Positions 1 through 9,080 of a stretch of DNA of 43,128 nt are shown here, in pieces. Where the stretch lies: the NCBI GenBank assembly GCA_030041335.1, contig JASHOB010000189.1, positions 1 through 43,128 of the forward strand, written 5' to 3'. Made by a program: the position numbers and the translations under genes. The notes under the pieces were generated by a model, which did no database searches, had not been told where the DNA came from, and worked only from the letters and a program-made list of their open reading frames with translations. The DNA comes from Alphaproteobacteria bacterium (GTDB lineage Bacteria; Pseudomonadota; Alphaproteobacteria; ATCC43930; CGMCC-115725). Every line of letters begins with the position of its first letter. Position 1 is the stretch's first letter.

Positions 1-2
1 GC

Positions 3-323
3 ATGCCGCGGCCGCACGCCGGAGTAGACCCGTTTCGCGCCATCGCCGATCCAACCCGGCGGGCCATCCTCGACCGCCTGCGGGCGGGGCCAGCCAACGC
101 CGGCGCGCTGGCAGCGGATTTTCGCCAAAGCCGACCCGCCATATCCAAGCATCTCAGAGTGCTTCGCGGAGCACGCCTGGTGGTTGCGACCCGCCGCGGC
201 CGGCAGCGCATTTACGCGATCGATGCGCTGCCGCTGCAAACCGTCGCCGGTTGGCTCGAGGGCTATCGCGCGTTCTGGCAGTCGAGTCTTGATCAGCTGA
301 AACGTCACCTGGAGGTAAAATGA
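3..323 (+). CDS. ArsR-family winged-helix transcriptional regulator
   Basis: A 106-residue protein with the compact ArsR layout. An N-terminal 'DPFRAIADPTRRAILDRL' segment leads into a winged helix at about residues 30-75 ('RPAISKHLRVLRGARLV' is the recognition helix). The usual metal-binding cysteine motif is absent, so it belongs to the SdpR-like branch that is often paired with AHSA1 proteins. Its stop overlaps the start of the next gene by 4 bases (ATGA), so the two are translationally coupled. It probably represses its own two-gene operon; the ligand is unknown. The gene begins at the window edge, so an upstream in-frame start cannot be excluded. Confidence 0.88.
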   Translation: MPRPHAGVDPFRAIADPTRRAILDRLRAGPANAGALAADFRQSRPAISKHLRVLRGARLVVATRRGRQRIYAIDALPLQTVAGWLEGYRAFWQSSLDQLKRHLEVK

Positions 324-787
324 CCTGCTCCGTCAGCCGCACTGCCCATGCCGTCGCCGAACTCGCGGATGGCGTCATTCGCGCCAGTGTCGAGGTCGCG
401 GCGTCGCCTGAAAGAGTATTCCAGGCACTCGCCTCGGAGGAGATTATCGATTGGTGGATCAGGCCGGGCGTCTTCGACACACGCGAATGGGAGGGCGATG
501 TCCGTGTCGGCGGTCGCTGGCGCGCCGCGGGCATAGGCAACGGCCGTCCTTATGCGCTCGAGGGCGCATTCCTGGAACTCGATCCGCCGCGCAAGCTCGT
601 CCATACCTGGCACGCCGCCGGAGCACCTGGTACACCGTCGATCGTTACCTATGTGCTCGATGCGATCGAAGGCGGCACGCGGCTCACATTGCGTCACCAA
701 GGCATCGCGTCGCCGCTGACCGGCGCCAACACCGGAGCGGGTTGGGAGACGAGCCTCGAGCGACTTGCCGAAATTCTGGCCGGCTGA
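320..787 (+). CDS. SRPBCC/AHSA1-family protein
   Basis: A 155-residue protein of the START-like SRPBCC fold in its AHSA1 (Hsp90 activator homology) form. Typical blocks are 'ASPERVFQALASEEIIDWW' near residue 28, 'GDVRVGGRWRA' near residue 60 and a C-terminal 'GWETSLERLAEIL'. Such proteins form a hydrophobic cavity for a small lipophilic ligand. Small operons of an ArsR regulator plus an AHSA1 protein are common in Proteobacteria, and the 4-base overlap with the upstream regulator fits that arrangement. The ligand and physiological role are not known. Confidence 0.88.
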   Translation: MTCSVSRTAHAVAELADGVIRASVEVAASPERVFQALASEEIIDWWIRPGVFDTREWEGDVRVGGRWRAAGIGNGRPYALEGAFLELDPPRKLVHTWHAAGAPGTPSIVTYVLDAIEGGTRLTLRHQGIASPLTGANTGAGWETSLERLAEILAG

Positions 788-822
788 ACTAGGCCAGCCA
801 CGACCGAATGGGAGGCGGCGCC

Positions 823-2031
823 ATGATGAAACCGCAATCGATTGGTCTCGCCGCACTGGCCCTCCTCGTGACCATGATTGTTTTTGTCACGACCGGGTTT
901 GCGCAAAAGGCGCATGACGCGCCTGGAGTGACGGCGAGCGCCATCAGGATCGGCCAGACCATGCCCTATAGCGGCCCGGCGTCGATCGTCGGAACGCTGG
1001 GTAAGGCGCATACCGCCTATTTCAGGATGATGAACGATAAAGGCGGTGTGAACGGCCGTAAGCTCGATCTCATCAGTCTTGATGACGGTTTCAACCCGGC
1101 ACGGACGCTCGCCAATGTCCGCGAGCTGGTCGAAAACGACCATATCGCAATCCTCTTCGGCTCTGCAGGAACACCAACCAATCTCGCGACCGTGCCCTAT
1201 CTCACGGCACAGCGGGTTCCGCTGTTGTTTCCGGTCTCGGGTACACGCGCGTTCTACCAGCCGAAGCAGCATCCCTGGATTGTCGGCTGGTTTCCGACCT
1301 ATCACCTCGACGGGCTCATGAACGCGCAGTACATCGTCAAGCACGCGCCTGACGCGAAGATCGGCGTACTCTACGAAAACGACGATTTTGGCCGCGAACT
1401 GGTGCGCGGCCTTCGCGACGGGTTGGGCGACAAGGCGGCAACCATGATCGTGCACGCCGCCAGCTACGAAGTCTCCGATCCCACGGTCGATTCTCAGGTA
1501 ATCGAGCTGCAGCAATCCGGTGCCAACGTTTTCTATATCGGCGGCTCGCCCAAGTTCTCGGCACAAGCGATCGGCTCCGCCGCTGCCATCGGCTGGAAAC
1601 CACTGCGGCTGCTCAACTACAGTGCCCAGTCGATTCCGGGAACCTTAGCGCTCGCCGGTCTCAAAATCTCCGTCGGCATCATCTCGCACGCCTTCGCCAA
1701 GGATCCGCGCGATCCGCAATGGCAGGGTGACCCAGAACTCAAGGCCTTCTACGCCTGGGAACGAAAATATCTGCCCGACGCCAATCCCGATGACGGCAAT
1801 GCGATTGCCGCCTATGCGCAGGCGGCCACGCTGGTTCAGGTCTTGAAGCAATGCGGCGACGATCTAAGCCGTGAAAACATCGTGCGCCAGGCAACGAATC
1901 TGCACGCCTTGCGCCTGCCGCTGATGCTCGCGCCTTTCACCACGACGCCGACCGATTACCAGGGCTTCAAGGAGTTGAAGCCGGTGCGGTTCGACGGCAC
2001 GCGCTGGGCGCTGCTGCCGCCGGCGGGCTAG
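823..2031 (+). CDS. ABC transporter substrate-binding protein, branched-chain amino acid type (periplasmic)
   Basis: About 402 residues, with a hydrophobic signal peptide over the first ~28 residues ending at 'TTGFAQKA'. A Leu/Ile/Val-binding-protein (Peripla_BP_6) domain follows: 'IRIGQTMPYSGPAS', 'LISLDDGFNPARTLANVRELVENDHIAILFGSAGT' and 'IGVLYENDDFGRELVRGL'. The start at 823 is chosen because GGAGG lies 7 bases upstream at 811-815; an ATG at 808 would sit before that ribosome site. No permease or ATPase genes are adjacent, so this is an orphan binding protein. In this family such orphans often bind aromatic or carboxylic acids, which would suit the neighbouring catabolic genes (inference). 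Confidence 0.9.
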   Translation: MMKPQSIGLAALALLVTMIVFVTTGFAQKAHDAPGVTASAIRIGQTMPYSGPASIVGTLGKAHTAYFRMMNDKGGVNGRKLDLISLDDGFNPARTLANVRELVENDHIAILFGSAGTPTNLATVPYLTAQRVPLLFPVSGTRAFYQPKQHPWIVGWFPTYHLDGLMNAQYIVKHAPDAKIGVLYENDDFGRELVRGLRDGLGDKAATMIVHAASYEVSDPTVDSQVIELQQSGANVFYIGGSPKFSAQAIGSAAAIGWKPLRLLNYSAQSIPGTLALAGLKISVGIISHAFAKDPRDPQWQGDPELKAFYAWERKYLPDANPDDGNAIAAYAQAATLVQVLKQCGDDLSRENIVRQATNLHALRLPLMLAPFTTTPTDYQGFKELKPVRFDGTRWALLPPAG

Positions 2032-2153
2032 CGAGGCTTGGCAGAGCAACATTCTTCAGCCCTCTGCGCGCGGGATCGCGCCAGCGAAAAATCCGGACAA
2101 AAGTTGAACGGTGCCGAAGGCCCCACTAATGTGGCGCCGGGGAGGCGAGGACG

Positions 2154-3209
2154 ATGGCGAGATCACGCAACAAATGGAAGGCCGAGGTGGACCGGCTGGC
2201 GGTCCAGGAAGCGTGGCAGAACAACGCTCCCCAAGAGCCGCTAATCGAGCCCGAGTTGCCGATCATCGATCCCCATCATCATGTTTGGGACCGCGACAGC
2301 CGCTATCTCTTCGACGAACTATTGAATGACGTTGATAGCGGCCATAACGTCAAATCGACCGTCTTTTTGCAATGCGCCGCGATGTATCGTGGCGACGGCG
2401 ACCCGCTTTATCGGCCGCTCGGCGAGACCGAATTCGTCAACGGCATCGCAGCGATGGCAGCGAGCGGCAGCTATGGCGATATCCGGCTGTGCGAGGGCAT
2501 CGTCGGCTTCGCCGATCTGCGCCAGGGAGCGATCGTCGAAGGCGTGCTCGAACAGCATCTCAAGGTCGGCGGCGGCCGCTTCCGCGGCGTGCGCCATGCT
2601 TCGAATTGGGACACCGACCCTGAAGTCAAAAAGATGATCCGTATGCCGGTGCCGGAAAAGGTCCTGTGTGAGCCGAAATTCCGCGAAGGCTACGCCAAGC
2701 TGGGCCCCTTGGGACTGAGCTTTGATGTCTGGACCTATTTTCCGCAATTGAGGGATGTCGGGGACCTGGCCGATGCCTTTCCTGCAACGACGATCATCGT
2801 CGATCATGTCGGTGGGCTCTTGGGCATTGGCAAATACGCCGACCGCCGGGACGAGGTGTTCCGCCAATGGCGCCAGGCGATTTTCGACCTGGCGCGGCAT
2901 GCGAATGTCACGATCAAACTTGGCGGGCTTGGAATGCTGAGCTGTGGCTGGGATTTCCACAAGCGCCCGCAGCCGCCATCTTCGGAGGAGCTCGCCTCCG
3001 CCTGGCGGCCCTATATCGAATCCTGCATCGAGGCGTTCGGCCCGAACCGCGCCATGTTCGAAAGCAATTTTCCGGTCGACAAGGAAAGCTCGAGCTACCG
3101 GACCGTTTGGAACGCGTTCAAACGCCTCGCCAAGCAATACAACCATGCCGAGAAGGCGGCGCTGTTCCACCAGACTGCGCAACGCGTCTATCGGCTTCGC
3201 CCCGCTTGA
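2154..3209 (+). CDS. Amidohydrolase-2 family metal-dependent hydrolase
   Basis: A 351-residue TIM-barrel amidohydrolase. The metal-binding 'IIDPHHHVWD' lies at residues 38-46, a barrel histidine follows in 'TIIVDHVGG' and a C-terminal 'MFESNFPVDKES' carries the acidic end of the active site. Related enzymes hydrolyse lactones or decarboxylate aromatic and dicarboxylic acids; the substrate here cannot be read from sequence. GGAGGCGAGG just before the ATG supports this start. It is followed after 17 bases by the thiolase-like gene, so it is probably the first gene of a catabolic operon running to about 7.4 kb. Confidence 0.88.
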   Translation: MARSRNKWKAEVDRLAVQEAWQNNAPQEPLIEPELPIIDPHHHVWDRDSRYLFDELLNDVDSGHNVKSTVFLQCAAMYRGDGDPLYRPLGETEFVNGIAAMAASGSYGDIRLCEGIVGFADLRQGAIVEGVLEQHLKVGGGRFRGVRHASNWDTDPEVKKMIRMPVPEKVLCEPKFREGYAKLGPLGLSFDVWTYFPQLRDVGDLADAFPATTIIVDHVGGLLGIGKYADRRDEVFRQWRQAIFDLARHANVTIKLGGLGMLSCGWDFHKRPQPPSSEELASAWRPYIESCIEAFGPNRAMFESNFPVDKESSSYRTVWNAFKRLAKQYNHAEKAALFHQTAQRVYRLRPA

Positions 3210-3226
3210 TTGGATGGGATGGGACC

Positions 3227-4357
3227 ATGGCGGATACGATCGATCTCAAGAACACAGCGGCGGTGATCGGCGTCGGCACTACGCGTTATGGCAGTTTTCC
3301 CGAAACCGACGACTACGGGCTCGCTGCGGAAGCTTTCATCACGGCGGTCGGCGATTGCGGCATCAACAAGAATGAGGTCGACGGGCTCCTGGTCTGCCGC
3401 ATTCCCTATTATGCGCGCATGGGTGAAATACTCGGTCTCAATCCGCGCTGGACCATGACCCTGCCCGGGCATGGCCGGATGTCCGGCATGGGGATCATTG
3501 AAGCGGCGCTCGCGCTTGCCACCGGGCGGGCCCGCTATGTCGCGCTGCTTTACGCCAATATCGGCCGTTCGCGGCGGGTGAATTATGGCGGCGAAGAGGC
3601 GAGCGGCTTTTGGGACCCGTGGGGCCTGACCTCGCCGGGGGCCACCCACGCCATGATGTTCCGCCGTCACGCGGCTCTTTACGGCACGACAACCCGGCAG
3701 CTCGCCGAAGTGTCGGTCGCGTTTCGCCACCACGCCTCGCTCAATCCCAATGCCGTGATGCGGGTGCCGATAACGATCGACGACCATGAAAATTCTCGGT
3801 TCATCGTCGAGCCGCTGCGCCTTCTGGATTACTGCCTGATCAATGACGGCGCGGTTTGCATGATCATGACGACGGCGGAGCGCGCCCGCGATTTCAAAAA
3901 ACCGCCGGTCGTCATCGCGGGCGTCGGCGGTCAGGAAAGCTACGACAACGCCTCGATCGCCAATTTCGACATCGATTTCTGGTACGAGCCGACGCGGCGC
4001 GCGGGCGAAGAGGCTTACGCCATGGCGGGAATCTCGCATTCCGACATCGCCGCGCTGATGTGCTACGACAATTTCTCGCCCACCGTGCTGTTCGCGCTCG
4101 AGGGGCTTGGCTTTTGCCCCCGTGGCGAGTCAGGTCGCTTTGTCGAAGGCGGCGCGCTCAAGGTCGGCGGCCGGCTGCCGATGAACACCGACGGCGGCCA
4201 TCTCTCCAACTCCTACATGCAAGGTTGGGCACTCAATGTTGAGGCTGTGAGGCAAGTCCGCGGCGAATGCGGCCCTCGCCAGGTTCGTGATGCCGAGCTC
4301 GTGCAGTTCGTCGAAGCGACCCCGTGCTGCCGCTCGATCATCTATGCCCGCGGCTGA
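3227..4357 (+). CDS. Thiolase-like / lipid-transfer-type protein (Cys-lacking)
   Basis: A 376-residue member of the thiolase superfamily, SCP-x/Ltp branch. N-terminal 'AAVIGVGTTRYGSFPETDDYGLAAEAF' and C-terminal 'GGRLPMNTDGGHLSNSYMQGW' are family blocks. At the position where true thiolases carry the nucleophilic cysteine, this protein reads 'GHGRMSGMGIIEAA' with no Cys, so ordinary thiolysis is unlikely. Ltp2-type proteins also lack that Cys and act as retro-aldolases with a DUF35 partner, and a DUF35 gene follows immediately. The start at 3227 gives the normal family N-terminus; a longer in-frame extension upstream overlaps the amidohydrolase gene and was rejected. Confidence 0.87.
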   Translation: MADTIDLKNTAAVIGVGTTRYGSFPETDDYGLAAEAFITAVGDCGINKNEVDGLLVCRIPYYARMGEILGLNPRWTMTLPGHGRMSGMGIIEAALALATGRARYVALLYANIGRSRRVNYGGEEASGFWDPWGLTSPGATHAMMFRRHAALYGTTTRQLAEVSVAFRHHASLNPNAVMRVPITIDDHENSRFIVEPLRLLDYCLINDGAVCMIMTTAERARDFKKPPVVIAGVGGQESYDNASIANFDIDFWYEPTRRAGEEAYAMAGISHSDIAALMCYDNFSPTVLFALEGLGFCPRGESGRFVEGGALKVGGRLPMNTDGGHLSNSYMQGWALNVEAVRQVRGECGPRQVRDAELVQFVEATPCCRSIIYARG

Positions 4358-4370
4358 AGGAAAAGCGACC

Positions 4371-4787
4371 ATGCCGACCGCAAGCAACTACGCAAAACCG
4401 CTGCCGCGTCTCACGCCGCTGACCCAACCTTTTTGGGATCACGCCAAGGCCGGGCGCCTTGCCGTGCAAGCCTGTGGCGAATGCGGCGATCTGCATTTTC
4501 CGCCGTCGCCGGTCTGCCCGAAATGCCTTTCCGCCAAACAGGAATGGCGCACCGTGAGCGGCCGCGGCACCTTGATGTCCTGGGTGGTTTTCCACCGCGC
4601 CTATTGGGACGGCTTCAAGGACGAGCTGCCCTATCCGGTTTGCCTGGTTGAGCTCGCAGAAGGCCCGCTGCTCGCCACCAATTTCGGGCGCGGCATGACC
4701 GGGGAACCGAAAGTCGGCGCGCCCGTCCATGTCGTGTTCGAACCAGCGACTGACGCTATCACGCTTCCCCAATTCGTCGTCGACTGA
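4371..4787 (+). CDS. DUF35 zinc-ribbon/OB-fold protein, partner of the thiolase-like protein
   Basis: A 138-residue protein. An N-terminal rubredoxin-like zinc ribbon ('CGECGDLHFPPSPVCPKC', residues ~36-53) is followed by an OB fold that starts with 'GRGTLMSWVVFHRAYW'. This is the standard DUF35 (YgaU/ChsH2-type) architecture. Such proteins bind acyl-CoA and form complexes with thiolase-like subunits. The gene starts 13 bases after the thiolase-like gene, which matches a two-subunit enzyme. The start at 4371 gives the normal family length; an earlier in-frame ATG lies inside the upstream gene. Confidence 0.9.
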   Translation: MPTASNYAKPLPRLTPLTQPFWDHAKAGRLAVQACGECGDLHFPPSPVCPKCLSAKQEWRTVSGRGTLMSWVVFHRAYWDGFKDELPYPVCLVELAEGPLLATNFGRGMTGEPKVGAPVHVVFEPATDAITLPQFVVD

Positions 4788-4823
4788 GCGAGCGCCTTCA
4801 TCGACTTTTTTCGCGACAGAGGC

Positions 4824-7424
4824 ATGGCTCCATCCGCCGAAACGATCGATCATCCCGTCCCCGAACACGCCGATCCGTCGCTCCCCGGCATGCTGGCCGG
4901 CATCCGTGTGATCGAGGTCGCGGACGAGACGGCGGAATATGTCGGATTGATCCTGGCGGGGCTTGGGGCCGAAATCGTCAAGGTCGAACCACCCCAAGGC
5001 AGTACCAGCCGCGGTCTCGCGCCGTTCTATCGAGACCGGCCGGATCCCGAGCGCTCGCTCTTTTTCTGGGCCTACAATCGCGGCAAACGCTCCATCGTGC
5101 TCGATCTCGAGCGTCCGGATTCGCGGCCAACGCTGCTCGACCTGCTGGGTTCGACCGACGTCCTGCTGGATTCGACCCGCGGTAGACTCTACGACCTGCT
5201 GGGGCTCGATGGCCAAGCGCTCTTGGCGCGTTTTCCCGGGCTGATCACGGCGCGCCTGTCGCCGTTCGGCGATACCGGACCGTGGCGGGATTATCGGGCG
5301 ACGGACCTGATCCATCTCGCGCTTGGCGGCGTCATGATGAATTGCGGTTATGATCCCGACCCCGACGGCCATCACGATTTGCCGCCACTCGCGCCGCAAT
5401 TCTGGCAGGCCTACCACATCGCGGGCGAACAGCTCGTCATCGGCATCTTGGCGGCGCTGCTCCATCGTGAGGCAACCGGCGAGGGCCAGGATGTCGCGAT
5501 CGCAGTGCATGAAGCCGTGGCCAAGAATACCGAGCTCGACGTCATGTCTTGGATCATGCGCCGCGTGCCGCTGCTGCGCGTGACTTGCCGGCACGCCACC
5601 GAGCGCGTCGACCGCACGCCAACCATCGGTCACACCAAGGACGGCCGCTGGTACATGATCGGGATGTCGCAAGACCCCGCCAAAGTGATTCCGTTTTTGC
5701 AAGCCCACAGGATGGCCGGCGACTTGGAGCCGCCCGATCCCGGGGAGACGCAAAGCGCCAGGCGGGTACCCGGCAGTTCGCCCAATGACGAGCGCGTCAT
5801 GCATCTGGTCGAAGTGGTGCAGCGTCTGGTCCACGCGCACACATATGAAAATGTGCCGTGGCGCGCGGCGCAGGATGCGGGATTGCTCTGGGCGCCGCTG
5901 CGCAAGCCGCACGAAAGTTTGGGCGATCTGCACTGGCTGAAGCGGGGCTCGCTCGGCGACGTTGCGCATCCAGAGGTCGGTGTCAGCCTTCGCTACCCGA
6001 TCAGCAAGTGGCGGAGCAACGCAACACGTTGGCTTCCAGGCCGCCGCGCGCCGCAGCTGGGCGAGGATAACGCCGCGGTGCTCGGCACCGCGCGTCCTGC
6101 GGTGCTCCGGCGCGCACGGATCCCGGCCCGGGCCCGTCTGTCGAAACGGGGCAAGCCGTTCGCGCTCCAAAACATCCGGATCCTGGATTTCTCTTGGTTT
6201 CTCGCTTCGGCCGGCGGCACGCGGTTCCTCGCGGCGCTGGGAGCAGAAAGCCTCAAAGTGGAATGGAAAGCGCATCCGGACACGCGGCTCGCGGCAATGG
6301 CGCCGGTCGGTGGCCGGGACGCGCGCCGCGCAGCCGCAGCGCCGTTGCCGGGCGTCACCGATCCCGATATGGGCGGCCAATTCCTCAACAAGAATTCGGG
6401 AAAGCGCGGCATCTCGCTCAATATCCGCGATCCGCGCGGTCTAGAGATCGCAAAACAACTCGTCGCGATTTCCGACATCGTGGCCGAAGGCTTTTCGCCG
6501 GGCGTGCTCGATCGGGCCGGCTTAGGCTACTCGGTGATGAAGTCGCTGCGCCCCGACATCATCTACATTCAGCAATCGGGTATGGGCGCCTACGGCACCT
6601 ATGGCCGCTTTCGCACCGTCGGACCGGTCGCGGCCGCCTTCACCGGCGCGTCAGAAATGTCGGGACTTCCGGAGCCGGCGATGCCGGTTGGGTGGGGGTA
6701 CTCCTATCTCGACTGGATCGGCGCCTACAGTTTTGCCAGTGCCATCCTCGGCGCGCTTTATCACCGTGCACGCACTGGCGAAGGCCAGTGGATCGACGCA
6801 TCGCAGTGCGAATCAGGCATCTTCCTCAACGGCGTCGCCATGCTCGACTGGGAGACGAACCGCCGCGCGTTTGCCCGCGCCGGCAACCGGTTGCCGTATC
6901 GCGCGGCGGCACCCCACGGCGCCTACCGCTGCCGCGGCGCGGATCGTTGGATCGCTATCGCCTGTCTCGATCAGGCGGATTGGGAACGGCTAGTTAATGC
7001 CGCGGACAAGGAAGAATGGCGCCACGATCCGCGCTTCGCATCACTCGATGCGCGTGTCGCCAATCAAGACGCGCTCGATGCCGTGATCACCCGATGGACC
7101 GAAACGCAGGACGCCTACGAGTGCATGACGCGGCTGCAGCGCGCGGGCGTGCCTGCGGGCGTGTGCCAGAATGCGGAGGATCGCTGCGATCATGATCCGC
7201 AGCTTGCCGCGCTCCAATGGTTGACCGAAATCACCGGCACCAAGATCGGTACTTGGCCGATCCCCGAAGTCCCGATCAAGCTGAGCGCAACGCCGGCTTA
7301 TGTCGGCGGCCCGATCGACCGCGGCGCGCCGTGTTACGGCGAGGACAATGTCTACGTGCTGCGGGATCTGCTCGGTTATTCGGAAGAAGACATCGCCAAA
7401 TTTGCCGAAGATGGCGTGATCTGA
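4824..7424 (+). CDS. Tandem (two-domain) family III CoA-transferase, CaiB/BaiF type
   Basis: An 866-residue protein made of two CaiB/BaiF units; family members normally have about 400 residues with one unit. Unit 1 runs from about residue 20 ('LAGIRVIEVADETAEYVGLI') to about 390. Unit 2 begins near residue 450 ('LQNIRILDFSWFLASAGGTR'). Unit 2 has the expected acidic residue in 'GQWIDASQCESG', whereas unit 1 reads 'GQDVAIAVHEA', with Ala in place of the catalytic Asp. Unit 1 may therefore be structural only. Family III enzymes move CoA between carboxylic acids, which would activate the acid that the thiolase/DUF35 pair then processes. AGAGG at 4815-4819 supports this start. Confidence 0.9.
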   Translation: MAPSAETIDHPVPEHADPSLPGMLAGIRVIEVADETAEYVGLILAGLGAEIVKVEPPQGSTSRGLAPFYRDRPDPERSLFFWAYNRGKRSIVLDLERPDSRPTLLDLLGSTDVLLDSTRGRLYDLLGLDGQALLARFPGLITARLSPFGDTGPWRDYRATDLIHLALGGVMMNCGYDPDPDGHHDLPPLAPQFWQAYHIAGEQLVIGILAALLHREATGEGQDVAIAVHEAVAKNTELDVMSWIMRRVPLLRVTCRHATERVDRTPTIGHTKDGRWYMIGMSQDPAKVIPFLQAHRMAGDLEPPDPGETQSARRVPGSSPNDERVMHLVEVVQRLVHAHTYENVPWRAAQDAGLLWAPLRKPHESLGDLHWLKRGSLGDVAHPEVGVSLRYPISKWRSNATRWLPGRRAPQLGEDNAAVLGTARPAVLRRARIPARARLSKRGKPFALQNIRILDFSWFLASAGGTRFLAALGAESLKVEWKAHPDTRLAAMAPVGGRDARRAAAAPLPGVTDPDMGGQFLNKNSGKRGISLNIRDPRGLEIAKQLVAISDIVAEGFSPGVLDRAGLGYSVMKSLRPDIIYIQQSGMGAYGTYGRFRTVGPVAAAFTGASEMSGLPEPAMPVGWGYSYLDWIGAYSFASAILGALYHRARTGEGQWIDASQCESGIFLNGVAMLDWETNRRAFARAGNRLPYRAAAPHGAYRCRGADRWIAIACLDQADWERLVNAADKEEWRHDPRFASLDARVANQDALDAVITRWTETQDAYECMTRLQRAGVPAGVCQNAEDRCDHDPQLAALQWLTEITGTKIGTWPIPEVPIKLSATPAYVGGPIDRGAPCYGEDNVYVLRDLLGYSEEDIAKFAEDGVI

Positions 7425-7440
7425 CCACGGCTCGGCGACA

Positions 7441-7461
7441 CACCCTCACTTTGCGAGGGTG
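7441..7461. terminator. Inverted repeat between convergent genes, possible terminator
   Basis: CACCCTC at 7441-7447 and GAGGGTG at 7455-7461 form a perfect 7-bp stem with a 7-base loop, across the point where the CoA-transferase and MmgE/PrpD genes converge. There is no T-run on either side, so an intrinsic terminator function is uncertain. Confidence 0.3.
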
Positions 7462-8846
7462 AGGCCGATCAGGTCGCGGGCGACGCTGGTTTCGTGGTCG
7501 AGCGTGCGGCAGGCATCGATCAGTCGTTGGAATTGGGTCTCGGGGATCTTGATCCCAGGCACGATCGGGTAAACCCGACGGGCTTCCTCGTCGAAATCCC
7601 AGATGAATTCGCGGCCGGTGCCTTCCTTGACGAAGCTTTGCCCATCCGTGGTGAAGATCGTCACGCGGGGGCCGAACAAGACGCGGTCGGTGGCCGGAAT
7701 CACCGTCACCCGCCGCATCAGATCGAGAACTTCGGGCGAGTCGGGTTCCTGATGGCGGTCCGTCATATTGCGCAGGATAGGGAAGTCGCCTCTAACGGCG
7801 GCCCAGGCCGCGAAATAATGCGGGCTCCCCGGTCGCGGACCGTGATCGCTGCCGGGGGTTGGAAAGGCCGGGCTCGGATACTCGGTCTCCAACCAATTCA
7901 CGACCGCCTCGATGCGATCGATATCGGCGTAGGCGATGCGGTATTCGGCACAGAGTGCCGCGGTCAGCGCAATATGGGCGATGTTGAAGCCAGCAACCGA
8001 ATAGAGGCGATAGAGAGTCTCGAGGAACAGCCATTCCTGTCCCAACCCGGCGGTGATCGCCGCGAGGTCGGTCCGGTTCAGGCCGGTGAAACTGTATCGC
8101 AGTTCGCCGCGATTATTGCCGGCATAGGCGTGGTAAAAGCCTGCCTCGCCTTCGAGGGTGGTTTCGCCGCCGGGTGTGCCGTGCTTGGCCATGGCGACCG
8201 CGAGTAGCGCATTGCGCACGGCCGCGCCTTCGCGCAGCGCGCGGCCGCCGCTTCTGCCACCTTCGAGATTGCCGGCCGCCAGATTGACGCACTGTGCGAT
8301 GGCGCTGTTGATCTGGTGCTCGTCGAGCCGCATGATTTTCGCCGCGGCAACGGCGGCGCCAAAAATTCCGAAGACCGGTCCGGCATGAAAGCCGCGTGCC
8401 ATGACCGTCGGAATGAATTCAGCGGCCATGCGCTCGGTGATTTCATAGCCGGCGGCGAGGCCGGCGAGAAACGCCCGTCCCGAACACCCGGTGATTTCGG
8501 CGGCCACCAGCGCGGCCGGGATGATCGCGGCGCCGGGATGAGTCAGCATGCGGAACGTGTCCCATTTGCCACCGGCCAGGATCATCTCGGCATTGACGAA
8601 AGCGGCGCCGCCTTTGCTCAGCTTGACGCCGTGCCCCAGCACCGTGGCCATGCCGCCGACGCCCTCCTCCTCGCGCATCAAAGCAAGCGCTTGGCGGACC
8701 GGGCTCGTATCATGAGCCAGCAGCGCTGAGGCCAATGCGTGCAGCGTGACGCCCTTGGCGCGGTCGATAACGGCCACGGGCAACGCATTGAAAGCGAGCC
8801 GGTCGACAAAGTGCGCGAACTGGCGACTGAGCGAGGGAACGATCAT
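7446..8846 (-). CDS. MmgE/PrpD family protein (2-methylcitrate dehydratase-like)
   Basis: A 466-residue protein spanning the whole MmgE/PrpD fold. Family blocks are 'GHGVKLSKGGAAFVNAEMI' near residue 75, 'HPGAAIIPAALVAAE' near residue 105, 'AAGYEITERMA' and 'RGFHAGPVFGIFGAAVAAAKI'. Founding members dehydrate 2-methylcitrate or iminodisuccinate-like acids, but many relatives have unknown substrates. It is convergent with the CoA-transferase gene and separated from it by only 21 bases, so it is a separate transcription unit that probably serves the same catabolic cluster. No prpB or prpC neighbours are present, so a propionate role is not supported. Confidence 0.9.
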   Translation of the reverse strand: MIVPSLSRQFAHFVDRLAFNALPVAVIDRAKGVTLHALASALLAHDTSPVRQALALMREEEGVGGMATVLGHGVKLSKGGAAFVNAEMILAGGKWDTFRMLTHPGAAIIPAALVAAEITGCSGRAFLAGLAAGYEITERMAAEFIPTVMARGFHAGPVFGIFGAAVAAAKIMRLDEHQINSAIAQCVNLAAGNLEGGRSGGRALREGAAVRNALLAVAMAKHGTPGGETTLEGEAGFYHAYAGNNRGELRYSFTGLNRTDLAAITAGLGQEWLFLETLYRLYSVAGFNIAHIALTAALCAEYRIAYADIDRIEAVVNWLETEYPSPAFPTPGSDHGPRPGSPHYFAAWAAVRGDFPILRNMTDRHQEPDSPEVLDLMRRVTVIPATDRVLFGPRVTIFTTDGQSFVKEGTGREFIWDFDEEARRVYPIVPGIKIPETQFQRLIDACRTLDHETSVARDLIGLTLAK

Positions 8847-9080
8847 CTGATCCGGCGACCGCGGTCAGGCGAGGTCGACAAGGTCGGATTGTACACCCGA
8901 ATCATCGGCCGGCGGTGGAACACCGTTCGAACTCGAAACAATGTTGTCACCCGGTCCCGAGTTCGCGACGGCAATGCAAGATCAGGGCGCCAGCAAGCGT
9001 AGGGCTGCCCATCAGCAGCAAATCGAGGCAGGAAAGGCCAGGCTCGAACAGGCGCTCGCCGCCGCCGAACAGATAGGGCG

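Noticed and set aside
4338-6380. A 680-residue open frame on the minus strand
   Set aside because: It lies antisense to the DUF35 and CoA-transferase genes, has no family pattern, and is Arg/His/Pro-rich as expected for the opposite strand of GC-rich coding DNA.
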